From NCBI RefSeq assembly GCF_004022215.1, contig NZ_SAUZ01000012.1, positions 102,661 to 166,660 of the forward strand: a DNA stretch of 64,000 bases, given 5' to 3'. The notes under the pieces were generated by a model that saw only the letters and a program-made list of their open reading frames with translations, searched no databases and had not been told where the DNA came from. Origin of the DNA: Paenirhodobacter populi. GTDB taxonomy: Bacteria; Pseudomonadota; Alphaproteobacteria; Rhodobacterales; Rhodobacteraceae. This document shows, piece after piece, positions 34,470-42,733 of this stretch; positions within the stretch are counted from its first letter, which is position 1, and the number at the start of each line of letters is the position of its first letter. Made by a program: the position numbers and the translations under genes.

Positions 34470-34732
34470 TCATCAGACGCACGCCGGGCGGCACGGGAAC
34501 CTCCGCCCGGATGGCGCAGCTTCACGGCAGGGGGCGGCTGGCTGTCGGCGTGTCGTGGCGCAACGAAAGCCCGATCGGCACGATCTTCGAAGGCCGGATC
34601 GAAGAGGCGGTCCGCATCGGCCCCTTCGCGGGCATCCGGCCGAGCCTCGGGGCCTGGGCGCGGATCACCGGGCACAACACGATTTTCGTCGACGACCGCG
34701 ATCCGCTCCGCCACGGATTCCAGATTGCCTGA
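34470..34732 (+). pseudogene. C-terminal remnant of a proline racemase/hydroxyproline epimerase
   Basis: The frame reads GGTGTSARMAQLHGRGRL, then VSWRNESPIGTIFEGRIEEA and GAWARITGHNTIFVDDRDPL, ending HGFQIA. This is the final third of the proline racemase family. The residue before GTGTSA that is catalytic cysteine or threonine in active enzymes is glycine here, and the N-terminal two thirds are missing. The nearby AraC/GlxA-type regulator is a common neighbour of hydroxyproline genes. Confidence 0.7.
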
Positions 34733-34786
34733 CGGCGGCGGTATGCGCATGGTATCGCGTTGACGATCCGGGCAGGCGGGGGGGCC

Positions 34787-35848
34787 ATGACCACACAACG
34801 CAGTGCAGGTTTCGGGGAAAACCCGGCCAAAGGCGGCGAAACCGACAGCCGGTTCGTCGCCCCGGGGGCCGCCCATGTGCCGGTGCCCGAGGGCAAGGGG
34901 CCGGTCACGGTGACCTTTGTCCTTGTGCCGCGGTTCACCATGCTTGCCTTCACCTCGGCGCTGGAGCCCTTTCGCGTGGCGAACCAGCTTGCGGGGCGGG
35001 TGCTGTTCCGCTGGCATGTCTGTTCGCTGGACGGCCAGCCGGTCAGCAGCTCGAACGGCATCCCGGTCCTGCCCGATGGGAAACTGCCGGCCGAGGCCGA
35101 GCCGGGCTGCGTGCTGATCTGCGGCGGCGTCACGCCCGATGTGACCATGCGCCCGGCGCTTGGCAGCTGGATCCGGGCGCAGTGGCGGCGCGGGCGGACG
35201 GTCGGCGGGCTCTGCACCGGGGCCTATGCGCTGGCGCGGGGCGGGATCCTCGAAGGCCGCCGCTTCACGCTGCACTGGGAAAACATCCCCGGCTTCCGCG
35301 AGACATTTCCGGACCTTGAGCCGGTGCGGCAGGTCTTCTGCCTCGACGACCGGATCATCACCTGCGCCGGCGGTGTGGCGGGGGCGGATCTCGCGCTGAA
35401 CCTGATCGCGACGCATTTCGGCACGACGCTGTCGCGCGCGGTGATGGAGATGTGCCTGCTGTCCAGTTCGCGGCGCGAGGGAGAGGTGCAGTTCACCTCG
35501 CTCGCCTCGCGGCTGGCGACGCGGAACATGACCGTCGTGCGCGCGGCGGAACATATCGAGGCGGAGATCGAGAACGGCTTCGATCTGGAAGGCTGCGCGC
35601 GCCACGCAGGCGTGACGCGGCGACAGATCCAGCGGCTGTTCCGGCAGCATCTGGGCATGACGCCGCAGCAATATGCGGCGGATCTGAGGTTGCAGCGCGG
35701 GCGGATCCTGCTGGCGGAAACGGACATGTCGATTCTGGATATCGCCATCGCCTGCGGATATTCCTCGCGCTCGGCCTTTTCCAAGGCCTTTCGCGCCAAG
35801 TTCGGCGCGGCGCCGCAGGTCCATCTGAATTTCTCAGCCCGCGGCTGA
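34787..35848 (+). CDS. GlxA-family transcriptional regulator (DJ-1/PfpI plus AraC domains)
   Basis: A 353-residue protein. The N-terminal glutamine-amidotransferase-like domain (about residues 40-205; VTFVLVPRFTMLAFTSALEP, RTVGGLCTGAYALARGGILE) is followed by an AraC-type double helix-turn-helix at about 250-345 (CARHAGVTRRQIQRLFRQHL and MSILDIAIACGYSSRSAFSK). The ATG at 34787 is used; a TTG 27 bases upstream is possible. GlxA-type proteins regulate carnitine, choline, arginine or hydroxyproline catabolism. The racemase relic just upstream suggests a lost hydroxyproline-like pathway. Confidence 0.88.
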   Translation: MTTQRSAGFGENPAKGGETDSRFVAPGAAHVPVPEGKGPVTVTFVLVPRFTMLAFTSALEPFRVANQLAGRVLFRWHVCSLDGQPVSSSNGIPVLPDGKLPAEAEPGCVLICGGVTPDVTMRPALGSWIRAQWRRGRTVGGLCTGAYALARGGILEGRRFTLHWENIPGFRETFPDLEPVRQVFCLDDRIITCAGGVAGADLALNLIATHFGTTLSRAVMEMCLLSSSRREGEVQFTSLASRLATRNMTVVRAAEHIEAEIENGFDLEGCARHAGVTRRQIQRLFRQHLGMTPQQYAADLRLQRGRILLAETDMSILDIAIACGYSSRSAFSKAFRAKFGAAPQVHLNFSARG

Positions 35849-36005
35849 GCAAGGCGTCCGGGGATCTGTCAGGCTGTTGTGCGGGGTCGAACCGCGGTGA
35901 TCCTATCTGGCCTGTCGGTTCTCCACACTCGGATCGTCTGGCCTGACGGCTCCGGCTGGGGCAGTCACAACTTCCTGATGGCGCGCCGGAATCCACTTGA
36001 AGAGC

Positions 36006-36023
36006 GTTATGAAATAACATAAC
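36006..36023. promoter_or_regulatory. Zur-type operator of the zinc operon
   Basis: GTTATG-AAATAA-CATAAC is an 18-bp palindrome with perfect 6-bp arms, matching the alphaproteobacterial Zur pattern GTAATG-N6-CATTAC closely. It lies 33 bases before the first small gene of the zinc operon. A matching palindrome precedes the CobW/ZigA gene at 42963. Confidence 0.65.
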
Positions 36024-36055
36024 CAACATGCGACCTATGAAACGGACAGGAAGCG

Positions 36056-36163
36056 ATGTTGCGATCCGGTGATCCCCTGCTGAGCGGCGTTTTCCCGCGT
36101 CTCGTGCTGGCCCTGCTGCTCGCGGGGCTGCTGTGGGGCGGGTATCTGGGGATCGCGGGATGA
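36056..36163 (+). CDS. 35-residue single-pass membrane peptide, first gene of the zinc operon
   Basis: It starts MLRSGDPLLSGVFPRL and continues with one hydrophobic segment (about residues 16-33, VLALLLAGLLWGGYLGIAG), ending in a TGA that overlaps the ATG of the ATPase gene. AGGA lies just before its start. The Zur-type palindrome sits directly upstream, so this is the operon's first translated frame. It could be a small transporter-associated membrane protein or a leader that couples translation into the ATPase gene. No family was recognised. Confidence 0.6.
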   Translation: MLRSGDPLLSGVFPRLVLALLLAGLLWGGYLGIAG

Positions 36164-36882
36164 TCTCTTTCAAGGATCTGACGCTGGCCTATGACCGGCA
36201 ACCGGCGGTGCATCATCTGACCGGGCAGATCGCGCGCGGGGCGTTGCTGGCGCTGGTCGGGCCGAACGGGGCGGGCAAGACGACGCTGATGCGCGCCATC
36301 GCCGGGGATTTCCCCGCGGCCGAGGGCGAACTGAAGGTCAACACCAAGCGCATCGCCTGGCTGCCGCAGCAGGCCGATGTGGACCGGCAGTTTCCCATCG
36401 ACGTGCGGGCCTTCGTCGCCATGGGGCTGTGGGCGCGGATCGGCGCGTTCTGCGACCTTGGCCGCAAGGGGCGCGACCGGGTGGACGAAGCCCTTGCGGC
36501 GGTGGGGCTGAGCGGTTTCGGCGCGCGACCGATTTCGGCGCTGTCGGGCGGGCAGATGCAGCGCGTGCTTTTCGCGCGGCTGATGCTTCAGGACGCGGAA
36601 CTGTGCCTGCTCGACGAACCTTTCGCCGCCGTCGATGCGCGCACGACCGAGGACCTGATGGCGCTGCTGCATCAATGGCGGGCCGAGGGGCGGACGGTCA
36701 TCGCCGTGCTGCACGACATGGACCTCGTGCGGCGGCATTTCCCCGAGGCGCTGCTGATCGCGCGCGAAAAGATCGCGCAGGGACCGACGGCCGAGGTGCT
36801 GAGCGAGGCGAACCTCACCCGCGCCCGGCTGGCGCTGGCCTCGGACGACCGTGCCGCATTGAGCCCGAGGGCCGCGGCATGA
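36160..36882 (+). CDS. znuC: Zinc ABC transporter ATP-binding protein (ZnuC/AztA-like)
   Basis: A 240-residue ATPase. Seen are Walker A GPNGAGKTTLMRAIAG, WLPQQADVDRQFPIDVRAFV after it, the signature LSGGQMQRVLFARLM, Walker B LCLLDEPFAAVD and the switch region VLHDMDLVRRHFPE. The pattern RQFPIDV and signature belong to the metal (zinc/manganese) ABC group. It starts inside the stop of the small membrane peptide and ends overlapping the permease start. Genes downstream encode the matching permease, binding protein and Zur. Confidence 0.92.
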   Translation: MISFKDLTLAYDRQPAVHHLTGQIARGALLALVGPNGAGKTTLMRAIAGDFPAAEGELKVNTKRIAWLPQQADVDRQFPIDVRAFVAMGLWARIGAFCDLGRKGRDRVDEALAAVGLSGFGARPISALSGGQMQRVLFARLMLQDAELCLLDEPFAAVDARTTEDLMALLHQWRAEGRTVIAVLHDMDLVRRHFPEALLIAREKIAQGPTAEVLSEANLTRARLALASDDRAALSPRAAA

Positions 36883-37742
36883 GCCATCTGCTCCAGCCCT
36901 TCCTCGATTACGTTTTCATGCAGCGCGCCCTGCTGGGCACGGTGGCGATCGCGCTCAGCGCCACGCCCGTCGGCTGTTTCCTGACCCTGCGGCGGATGAG
37001 CCTGATGGGCGATGCCATGTCCCATGCGATCCTGCCGGGCGTGGCGGTGGGGTTCCTCGTCTCCGGCCTGTCGCTGGGTGCGATGACCGTGGGCGGCATC
37101 GTCGCGGGGCTGGCGGTGGCGGTGCTGACCGGGGCGGTGACGCGCGCGACGGGACAGCGCGAGGATGCCTCGCTTGCCGCCTTCTACCTGATCTCGCTCG
37201 CGCTCGGGGTGCTGCTGGTGTCGCTGCGCGGCTCGAACGTCGATCTGATGCATATCCTGTTCGGCTCGGTGCTGGCGCTAAATGACGCGGCGCTGCGGCT
37301 GCTGTGCGTGATCGCCACGCTGACGCTGGTCACGCTTGCGGTGGTCTGGCGGCCGCTGGTGCTGGAATGCGTCGATCCGACCTTCCTGCGATCGGTCAGC
37401 CGGTGGAGCGGGCCGGTGCATCTGATCTTTCTGGGGCTGGTGGTGCTGAATCTGGTCGCCGGATTTCAGGCGCTCGGCACGCTTCTGTCGGTGGGGATGA
37501 TGATCCTGCCGGCGCTCTGCGCGCGGTTCTGGTGCCGCAACCTCGGGCCGATGGTGGCGCTGGCCATGGGGGTGGCGATCGCCGCCTCGCTGGCGGGGCT
37601 TGTCGCGTCGTATGAATGGAGCCTGCCGTCCGGCCCGGCGATCACGCTGTCGCTGGGGGCCATCTACCTCTTCTCGCTCATCTGCGGTCCGAAGGATGGG
37701 ATTCTTGCCCGTTTCCGGCCGCGCCCGCATTTCCATTCCTGA
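36879..37742 (+). CDS. znuB: Zinc ABC transporter permease (ZnuB/AztB-like)
   Basis: A 287-residue metal-type ABC-3 permease with about eight helices. It starts MSHLLQPFLDYVFMQRALLG, and family signatures are RRMSLMGDAMSHAILPGVAV and GSNVDLMHILFGSVLAL. The ATG overlaps the ATPase stop (ATGA). It forms the membrane channel for the ATPase upstream and the His-rich binding protein downstream. Confidence 0.92.
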   Translation: MSHLLQPFLDYVFMQRALLGTVAIALSATPVGCFLTLRRMSLMGDAMSHAILPGVAVGFLVSGLSLGAMTVGGIVAGLAVAVLTGAVTRATGQREDASLAAFYLISLALGVLLVSLRGSNVDLMHILFGSVLALNDAALRLLCVIATLTLVTLAVVWRPLVLECVDPTFLRSVSRWSGPVHLIFLGLVVLNLVAGFQALGTLLSVGMMILPALCARFWCRNLGPMVALAMGVAIAASLAGLVASYEWSLPSGPAITLSLGAIYLFSLICGPKDGILARFRPRPHFHS

Positions 37743-37753
37743 AAGGACAAGAC

Positions 37754-38767
37754 ATGTTGACACGTCGCTCTCTCCTCGCCTCTGCGGCCCTGACGGTGCT
37801 GCTTGCCACGGGCGCGCAGGCGCAGGACCCGCTGAAGGTCGTGGCGAGCTTTTCCATTCTCGGCGATCTGGTGCATCAGATCGGCGGCGAGCATGTGGCG
37901 CTGACCACGCTGGTTCCCGCGGACGGGGACGCGCATGTGTTCCAGCCGACGCCGAATGACGCGCAATCGGTGGCGGCGGCGCAGCTCGTCTTCGTCAACG
38001 GGCTCGACTTCGAGGGCTGGATGGACCGGCTGATCGAGGCGTCGGGCTACAAGGGGCCGGTCGTCGTGGCGTCGCAGGGGGTGGACCCGATCCCCTTCGA
38101 GGGCGACGAGGAAGAGGAAGGCCACGGCCATGCGCATGGGGAGCACGCCGAAGAGGGTCACGGCCATGCGCACGGGGAGCATGCCGAAGAGGGTCACGGC
38201 CACGCGCATGAAGACCATGCCGATGAAGGCCACGACCATCACGGCGTCGACCCCCATGCCTGGCAAAGCGTGCCCAACGCCGAGATCTATGTGAAGAACA
38301 TCGCCGCCGCGCTGGAACAGGCCGATCCCGCCAATGCCGCCGCCTACAAGGCCAATGCCGAAGCCTATGAGGCGAAGCTGAAGGCGCTGGACGCCGAGAT
38401 CCGGTCGGCGGTCGCCGCCTTCCCGGAGGATCACCGCACCGTCGTCACCTCGCACGACGCCTTCGGCTATTTCGCCAAGACCTATGGGCTGAACTTCGTC
38501 GCGCCCGAGGGGATCTCGACGGAATCCGAGGCCTCGGCACAGGATGTGGCGAAGCTGATCGACCAGATCCGGGCCGAGCACATTCCGGCGGTCTTCATGG
38601 AGAACGTCACCGATCCGCGCCTGCTGGAACAGATCGCGAGCGAGACCGGCGCAAAGATCGGCGGCACCGTCTATTCCGATGCGCTCTCGGGACCCGAAGG
38701 CCCGGCGGCGACCTATATCGACATGATGAAGAACAACATCGCCATGTTCTCGGCGGCGCTGAAGTGA
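37754..38767 (+). CDS. znuA: Zinc ABC transporter periplasmic binding protein with His-rich loop (ZnuA/AztC-like)
   Basis: A 337-residue cluster A-I binding protein. The signal peptide is residues 1-25 (SLLASAALTVLLATGAQAQ). The metal ligands are expected in GDAHVFQPTP and DPHAWQSVPN, and in SHDAFGYFAKTYGL. Residues about 118-160 form an acidic His-rich loop in which the 12-residue unit GHGHAHGEHAEE occurs three times with variation, encoded by 36-bp tandem DNA repeats. Such loops mark zinc- rather than manganese-specific proteins. It is followed by a strong hairpin and then Zur. Confidence 0.92.
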   Translation: MLTRRSLLASAALTVLLATGAQAQDPLKVVASFSILGDLVHQIGGEHVALTTLVPADGDAHVFQPTPNDAQSVAAAQLVFVNGLDFEGWMDRLIEASGYKGPVVVASQGVDPIPFEGDEEEEGHGHAHGEHAEEGHGHAHGEHAEEGHGHAHEDHADEGHDHHGVDPHAWQSVPNAEIYVKNIAAALEQADPANAAAYKANAEAYEAKLKALDAEIRSAVAAFPEDHRTVVTSHDAFGYFAKTYGLNFVAPEGISTESEASAQDVAKLIDQIRAEHIPAVFMENVTDPRLLEQIASETGAKIGGTVYSDALSGPEGPAATYIDMMKNNIAMFSAALK

Positions 38768-38773
38768 TCGCCG

Positions 38774-38800
38774 CCCCGGCCGGAACGGTTCCGGCCGGGG
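38774..38800 (+). terminator. Stem-loop between the binding protein and Zur genes
   Basis: CCCCGGCCGG and CCGGCCGGGG pair perfectly over ten bases, extended by AAC/GTT around one G. It has no T run. It probably lowers expression of the downstream zur relative to the binding protein. Confidence 0.55.
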
Positions 38801-38844
38801 CCATCAACAAGACCGGTTCGCCCCCTCATTCCGGGTCAGACGCC

Positions 38845-39336
38845 ATGCCATCCGATGCGCAACCGACGGGCAGATATGTGACGCTTGAACGCGCGGGCGC
38901 GCTGTGCGCCGCGCGCGGGGCAAAGTTCACGCCGTTGCGCCGCATGGTCTTTGGCCTGTTCCTCGAAAGCGGCGGGCCTTTGGGGGCCTATGACCTGATC
39001 CGGGCGCTGGAACTGCGGCTGCAACGGTCCATAGCGCCGCCCACGGTCTACCGGACGCTGGATTTCCTGCTGGATCAGGGGCTGCTCCTGCGGATCGAAA
39101 GCCGCAATGCCTTCGTTCCCGCCGCCCATCCCGAGGAAGACCGCGCGGGGGCCTTTCTGCTGTGCGACCACTGCGGCCTGTCCGTCGAGATGGATCTGGG
39201 CGAGGTGGAAGAGCAGCTTTCCGAACGGGCAAGAAAGCTCGGCTTCCGGATCGGGCGGCGGGTGGTGGAATTGCAGGGCACCTGCCCGGATTGCCAGACC
39301 CCGGATTGTCCGGCGGGCGAGCGGGGACGGGTATGA
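38845..39336 (+). CDS. zur: Fur-family zinc uptake regulator
   Basis: About 163 residues of the Fur/Zur family. The winged helix region is FTPLRRMVFGLFLESGGPLG, then APPTVYRTLDFLLDQGLLLR. The dimer domain has a metal-site motif LLCDHCGLSVEMDL and a C-terminal structural zinc site CPDCQTPDCP. The ATG at 38845 is chosen because a Fur-like N-terminus follows; a GTG at 38764 would overlap the binding-protein gene and translate the hairpin. It lies within the transporter operon, so it is autoregulated through the palindrome at 36006. It overlaps the GTPase gene. Confidence 0.88.
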   Translation: MPSDAQPTGRYVTLERAGALCAARGAKFTPLRRMVFGLFLESGGPLGAYDLIRALELRLQRSIAPPTVYRTLDFLLDQGLLLRIESRNAFVPAAHPEEDRAGAFLLCDHCGLSVEMDLGEVEEQLSERARKLGFRIGRRVVELQGTCPDCQTPDCPAGERGRV

Positions 39337-40406
39337 CCGCGATTCCCGTGACCCTGCTGACCGGCTTTCTGGGCGCGGGAAAGACCACCTTGCTGAACCG
39401 GATCCTCGAAAGTCCCGATTTCCACGATACGGCGCTGATCATCAACGAATTCGGTCTGGTGCCCGTCGATCACGATCTGGTCCGGCAGGGACGCGAACGG
39501 CCCGTGGTCACCACCACCGGCTGCATCTGTTGCACGGCGGGCAGCGATCTGCGGTCCTCGCTCGGTGACCTGCTGTCGGGGCGCAGGGACGGCAGCCTGC
39601 CGCCCTTTTCGCGGGTGATCGTGGAAACCACCGGGCTGGCCGATCCGGCACCGATCCTCAACAGCCTGATCCCCGGCGGGATGAGGGCGCTGTCGCTGCG
39701 CGATCACGCCGTGGCGCGGGCCTTCCGGCTGTCCTCGGTGATCGCGGTGGTCGATGTCGAGGGGATCGGCGCCGTGCTGGACGCCCATCCCGAGAGCCTG
39801 CGCCAGATCGCCTTTGCCGATCACGCGGTGCTGACCCGCACCGATGTGGCACCCGCGGGCGACTGGCCGGACCGGCTGCGGGCCATCAACCCGGCGCTGC
39901 GCCTCCATGATGCGGCGGCGGCGGATTTCGATCCCGCGTGCCTGATGACACCCGGCAGCTATTCGGCCTTCGGCAAGGGGGAGGGGGCGGAGGCCTGGCT
40001 GACCGCCGGACCGGCGCATGACCACGGGACAGGCGGGCACTTCCACGACCTCAACCGGCACGGCGATGTGCGCGCCATCCCGCTGACCCGCGACGAGCCG
40101 GTGGATCTTGGCGCGCTTCGCCGGTTTCTTGCGGAACTGACCGCCGCGCCGGGCAACGGGCTGCTGCGCATCAAGGGGCTCGTCGCCGTCCGGGACGATC
40201 CCGCCTCTCCGGCGCTCGTTCATGCGGTGCAGCATCGGCTTTATCCGGTTGCGCGGCTGGAAGGCTGGCCGGGCGGTCAGGCCGGCACGAGGCTCGTGGT
40301 GATCGGAACGCATCTCGACGCGGCGGCGATCCGGCGGGATTTCGACGCGCTTTCCGACAGAAGGCAACCTTTCCGCCTTGCGGCATGGCTGCGCGGCGGC
40401 TCCTGA
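39333..40406 (+). CDS. CobW/COG0523-family GTPase, zinc metallochaperone type
   Basis: A 357-residue G3E GTPase. Walker A is [18 protein letters not shown], the metal-binding CxCC motif is TGCICCTAGSDLRSSL, Walker B-like IVETTGLADPAPIL follows, and the C-terminal CobW_C domain is after about residue 250. HDHGTGGHFHDLN carries extra histidines. COG0523 proteins linked to Zur deliver zinc to enzymes during starvation. The ATG overlaps the zur stop, so it is the last gene of the zinc operon. A second, different member is encoded at 42997. Confidence 0.9.
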   Translation: MTAIPVTLLTGFLGAGKTTLLNRILESPDFHDTALIINEFGLVPVDHDLVRQGRERPVVTTTGCICCTAGSDLRSSLGDLLSGRRDGSLPPFSRVIVETTGLADPAPILNSLIPGGMRALSLRDHAVARAFRLSSVIAVVDVEGIGAVLDAHPESLRQIAFADHAVLTRTDVAPAGDWPDRLRAINPALRLHDAAAADFDPACLMTPGSYSAFGKGEGAEAWLTAGPAHDHGTGGHFHDLNRHGDVRAIPLTRDEPVDLGALRRFLAELTAAPGNGLLRIKGLVAVRDDPASPALVHAVQHRLYPVARLEGWPGGQAGTRLVVIGTHLDAAAIRRDFDALSDRRQPFRLAAWLRGGS

Positions 40407-40467
40407 TCCGCGCGCGGCGCTCCGCCCGGAACAGGCGAGGCCCGGACGCTCGGATCTCTTCTCTCGT

Positions 40468-40599
40468 CATAAATATCCCGGGGAATGAGGCGGATAAGCC
40501 AACCTTCCAGTGGAAGGTTGGCCCGCCGAATGCGGATCAGGCAGCCTTCCGGTGGAAGGATGCCCCGCCGAATGCGCAGGACACGCGCGAGGGGGCTGG
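40468..40599. repeat. Intergenic repeat with two tandem hairpins
   Basis: It opens CATAAATATCCCGGGG (40468-40483) and closes GCGAGGGGGCTGG (40587-40599), the same borders as the copy at 49229. Between them are two related units of about 42 bp. Hairpin one pairs CCAACCTTCC with GGAAGGTTGG around AGT (40499-40521). Hairpin two pairs GGCAGCCTTCC with GGAAGGATGCC around GGT with one mismatch (40540-40564). It lies after the zinc operon and may end its transcript. Confidence 0.7.
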
Positions 40600-40702
40600 T
40601 TCTCTCTCCATGCGCGTCATTATTTGTATTAAAAACAATAAATTAGACAGATTCCGCATCTCCCGGCACCACAATCTCCCCCCTTCCGCGACAATGTCAC
40701 GA

Positions 40703-40724
40703 TTATGTTATGTAATCTTGTTAC
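40703..40724. promoter_or_regulatory. Possible degenerate Zur site before the phosphatase gene
   Basis: TTATGTTATGTAATC, then TTGTTAC, resembles the GTTATG-N6-CATAAC palindromes at 36006 and 42963, but the right arm matches only in part. It lies 50 bases before the alkaline phosphatase gene, a zinc enzyme. Confidence 0.3.
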
Positions 40725-40773
40725 CCACATCGTCGACGGAAAGGCCGATCCATCCATGCTCAAGGAGAAGACG

Positions 40774-42210
40774 ATGAAGATTGTGAAATATGCCGTGCTC
40801 GCGCTTGGACTCTCGACCGCTCTGGTCGCGCCGGCAATGGCGCAGGAGGCGGTGGCGAAGAACGTGATCCTGCTGATCACCGACGGGGCCGGGATCGAGA
40901 CCTGGCGTGCGGCGAGCTACTATCGTCACGGCGCGCTTGGCCACGAAGCCTATGACGATTTCGACGTGAAGGTCTTCGCCTCGACCTATCCGCTGAACAC
41001 CTCGAACGTGCCGACCAACACCAACGAGGGCGCGGTGACCTTCGATCCGGCCGAGCTTTGGAACGATACCCCGGTCGACACCGTCTACGAAGGCACCATC
41101 GGCGATTATCCGGGCTTCTTCGCCGGGTATGACTACACCCGCGCCGATTATACCGACAGCGCGGCGGCGGCGACGGCGCTGGCCTCGGGCCACAAGACCT
41201 ACAACAACGCGATCAACTGGTCGAACAACGGCGAGAAGCTGAAGCATATCGGCGAATATGCGGTGGAATCCGGTCGCTCGCTCGGTGTGATCTCGTCGGT
41301 CGAATGGACCCATGCGACGCCGGCGGGCTTCCTTGGCCATAACGTCAGCCGCAACGATTACGAAGGGCTGGGGACCGAGATCGTCTCGGCCGGGCTGGCG
41401 ACGGTCGTCATGGGCACGGGGCATCCCTATTTCGACGGCGCCGGCAAACCGGTCGCCAATCCCGACGACAAGGCCTTCCGCTATGTCGGCGGGCGCGAGA
41501 CCTGGGACAAGCTGACCTCGGGCCAGACGGCCTATGCGCATATCGAATCGAAAGAGGATTTCGAGGCGCTGGCGGCGGGCGATCTGGCCCTTGGCGACAA
41601 GGACAAGGTGATCGGCACCGCGCGGAACGTCCAGACGCTGCAATTCAACCGTCCGGGCGTGGCGGCGGGCAATCTGCTCGACAATACGCCGAGCCTGCCG
41701 GTGATGGCAAAGGGCGCGCTCAATGTGCTCGCGCAGGACGAGGACGGCTTCTTCCTGATGATCGAGGGCGGCGCGATCGACTGGGCGGCGCATGCCAACA
41801 ACCTGCCGCGCCTGATCGAGGAACAGATCGACTTCAACGAGACGGTCGAGGCCGTCGTCGCCTGGGTCGAGGAAAACAGCTCCTGGGACGAGACGCTGGT
41901 GATCGTCACCACTGACCACGGCAACGGCCTGCTGCAGGGGCCGGGTTCGGACAAGGAGGCCTATCAGCCGGTCCTCAATCAGGGGGCCGGGGCGCTGCCG
42001 CTGGTGCGCTGGAACACCGACACCCATACCCGCGAACTGGTGCCGGTCTATGCCCACGGCGCTGGGGCCGACTATTTCCTGAGCGTCGCAAAAAAGGATC
42101 CGGGCCTTGCCACCTATGGCGTGGATGAGGACAGCCAGCTTTACGTCGACAATACCGATGTGTTCCGCGCCGCGATGAACGCCTTCGGTCTGACGCTGGC
42201 GTCCAACTGA
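40774..42210 (+). CDS. Secreted alkaline phosphatase (PF00245 family)
   Basis: A 478-residue periplasmic enzyme. The signal peptide is residues 1-23 (YAVLALGLSTALVAPAMA). Metal and catalytic features are aspartate 37 in VILLITDGAG, the phosphorylated serine 129 in YTDSAAAATALASGHKTYNN, the ligand cluster MIEGGAIDWAAHAN, and TTDHGNG. AAGGAG lies eight bases before the ATG. It hydrolyses phosphate monoesters using zinc and magnesium. Its placement between two zinc GTPase genes, with a weak Zur-like site upstream, is unusual: a zinc consumer inside a zinc-starvation island. Confidence 0.9.
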   Translation: MKIVKYAVLALGLSTALVAPAMAQEAVAKNVILLITDGAGIETWRAASYYRHGALGHEAYDDFDVKVFASTYPLNTSNVPTNTNEGAVTFDPAELWNDTPVDTVYEGTIGDYPGFFAGYDYTRADYTDSAAAATALASGHKTYNNAINWSNNGEKLKHIGEYAVESGRSLGVISSVEWTHATPAGFLGHNVSRNDYEGLGTEIVSAGLATVVMGTGHPYFDGAGKPVANPDDKAFRYVGGRETWDKLTSGQTAYAHIESKEDFEALAAGDLALGDKDKVIGTARNVQTLQFNRPGVAAGNLLDNTPSLPVMAKGALNVLAQDEDGFFLMIEGGAIDWAAHANNLPRLIEEQIDFNETVEAVVAWVEENSSWDETLVIVTTDHGNGLLQGPGSDKEAYQPVLNQGAGALPLVRWNTDTHTRELVPVYAHGAGADYFLSVAKKDPGLATYGVDEDSQLYVDNTDVFRAAMNAFGLTLASN

Positions 42211-42221
42211 GCCTTGCCAAT

Positions 42222-42256
42222 GGGCCTCCGGCGATGCCGGGGGCCCTTTCATTTTC
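42222..42256 (+). terminator. Rho-independent terminator after the phosphatase gene
   Basis: GGGCCTCCGGC and GCCGGGGGCCC pair over eleven bases with one T-G pair around GAT, followed by TTTCATTTT. It separates the phosphatase gene from the two small genes. Confidence 0.75.
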
Positions 42257-42270
42257 CGAAAGCCTTGCCC

Positions 42271-42726
42271 ATGCGTAACCTGTTGCTCGTTCCTCTCGTC
42301 TGCCTCGGCCTGCTCGCCGTTTCCCCGGCCGTTGCCCTCGATCCCGGCGAAATGCCGGCGACGGCCAGCGCCAAGGCCCATGCCGACCTGCGCCGCGCCG
42401 TGCGCGCGGACGGCAAGCTGACCGTCGAGGTGCGCTTCCTCACCGATTTCGCCGGCTATTCCGGCGAGAAGATCTATACGGACCTTGACGAGACGGCGGT
42501 GCATGTCGATGCGGGCGGGCAGCGCTATCCGCTGTTGCGCGATGCTGCGGGAAAGCCGATGGCGCCGCAGGCGCTGGAGCTGAAGTTCAACTATGATCCG
42601 GCCAAGAACCCGCGTGTCGGATCGTGGAAGGCGGTGTTCGTCGCACCCCCCGCCGGTGTGAACGAGGCCGTGCTGATCCTGCCGAACGTGGCGCCGATCG
42701 GGCCATTCCCGATCACCGACCGTTGA
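42271..42726 (+). CDS. Small secreted protein of unknown function
   Basis: A 151-residue protein with a signal peptide (residues 1-22, LLLVPLVCLGLLAVSPAVA). The mature part is beta-rich in appearance, with VRADGKLTVEVRFLTDFAGY near the start and VAPIGPFPITDR at the end; no cysteines or obvious metal-ligand clusters follow the signal. The ATG at 42271 directly precedes the signal peptide, and the terminator hairpin tail lies just upstream. No family was recognised. It is followed eight bases later by a 56-residue gene, so the two are probably co-transcribed. Confidence 0.6.
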   Translation: MRNLLLVPLVCLGLLAVSPAVALDPGEMPATASAKAHADLRRAVRADGKLTVEVRFLTDFAGYSGEKIYTDLDETAVHVDAGGQRYPLLRDAAGKPMAPQALELKFNYDPAKNPRVGSWKAVFVAPPAGVNEAVLILPNVAPIGPFPITDR

Positions 42727-42733
42727 GGGCGCC

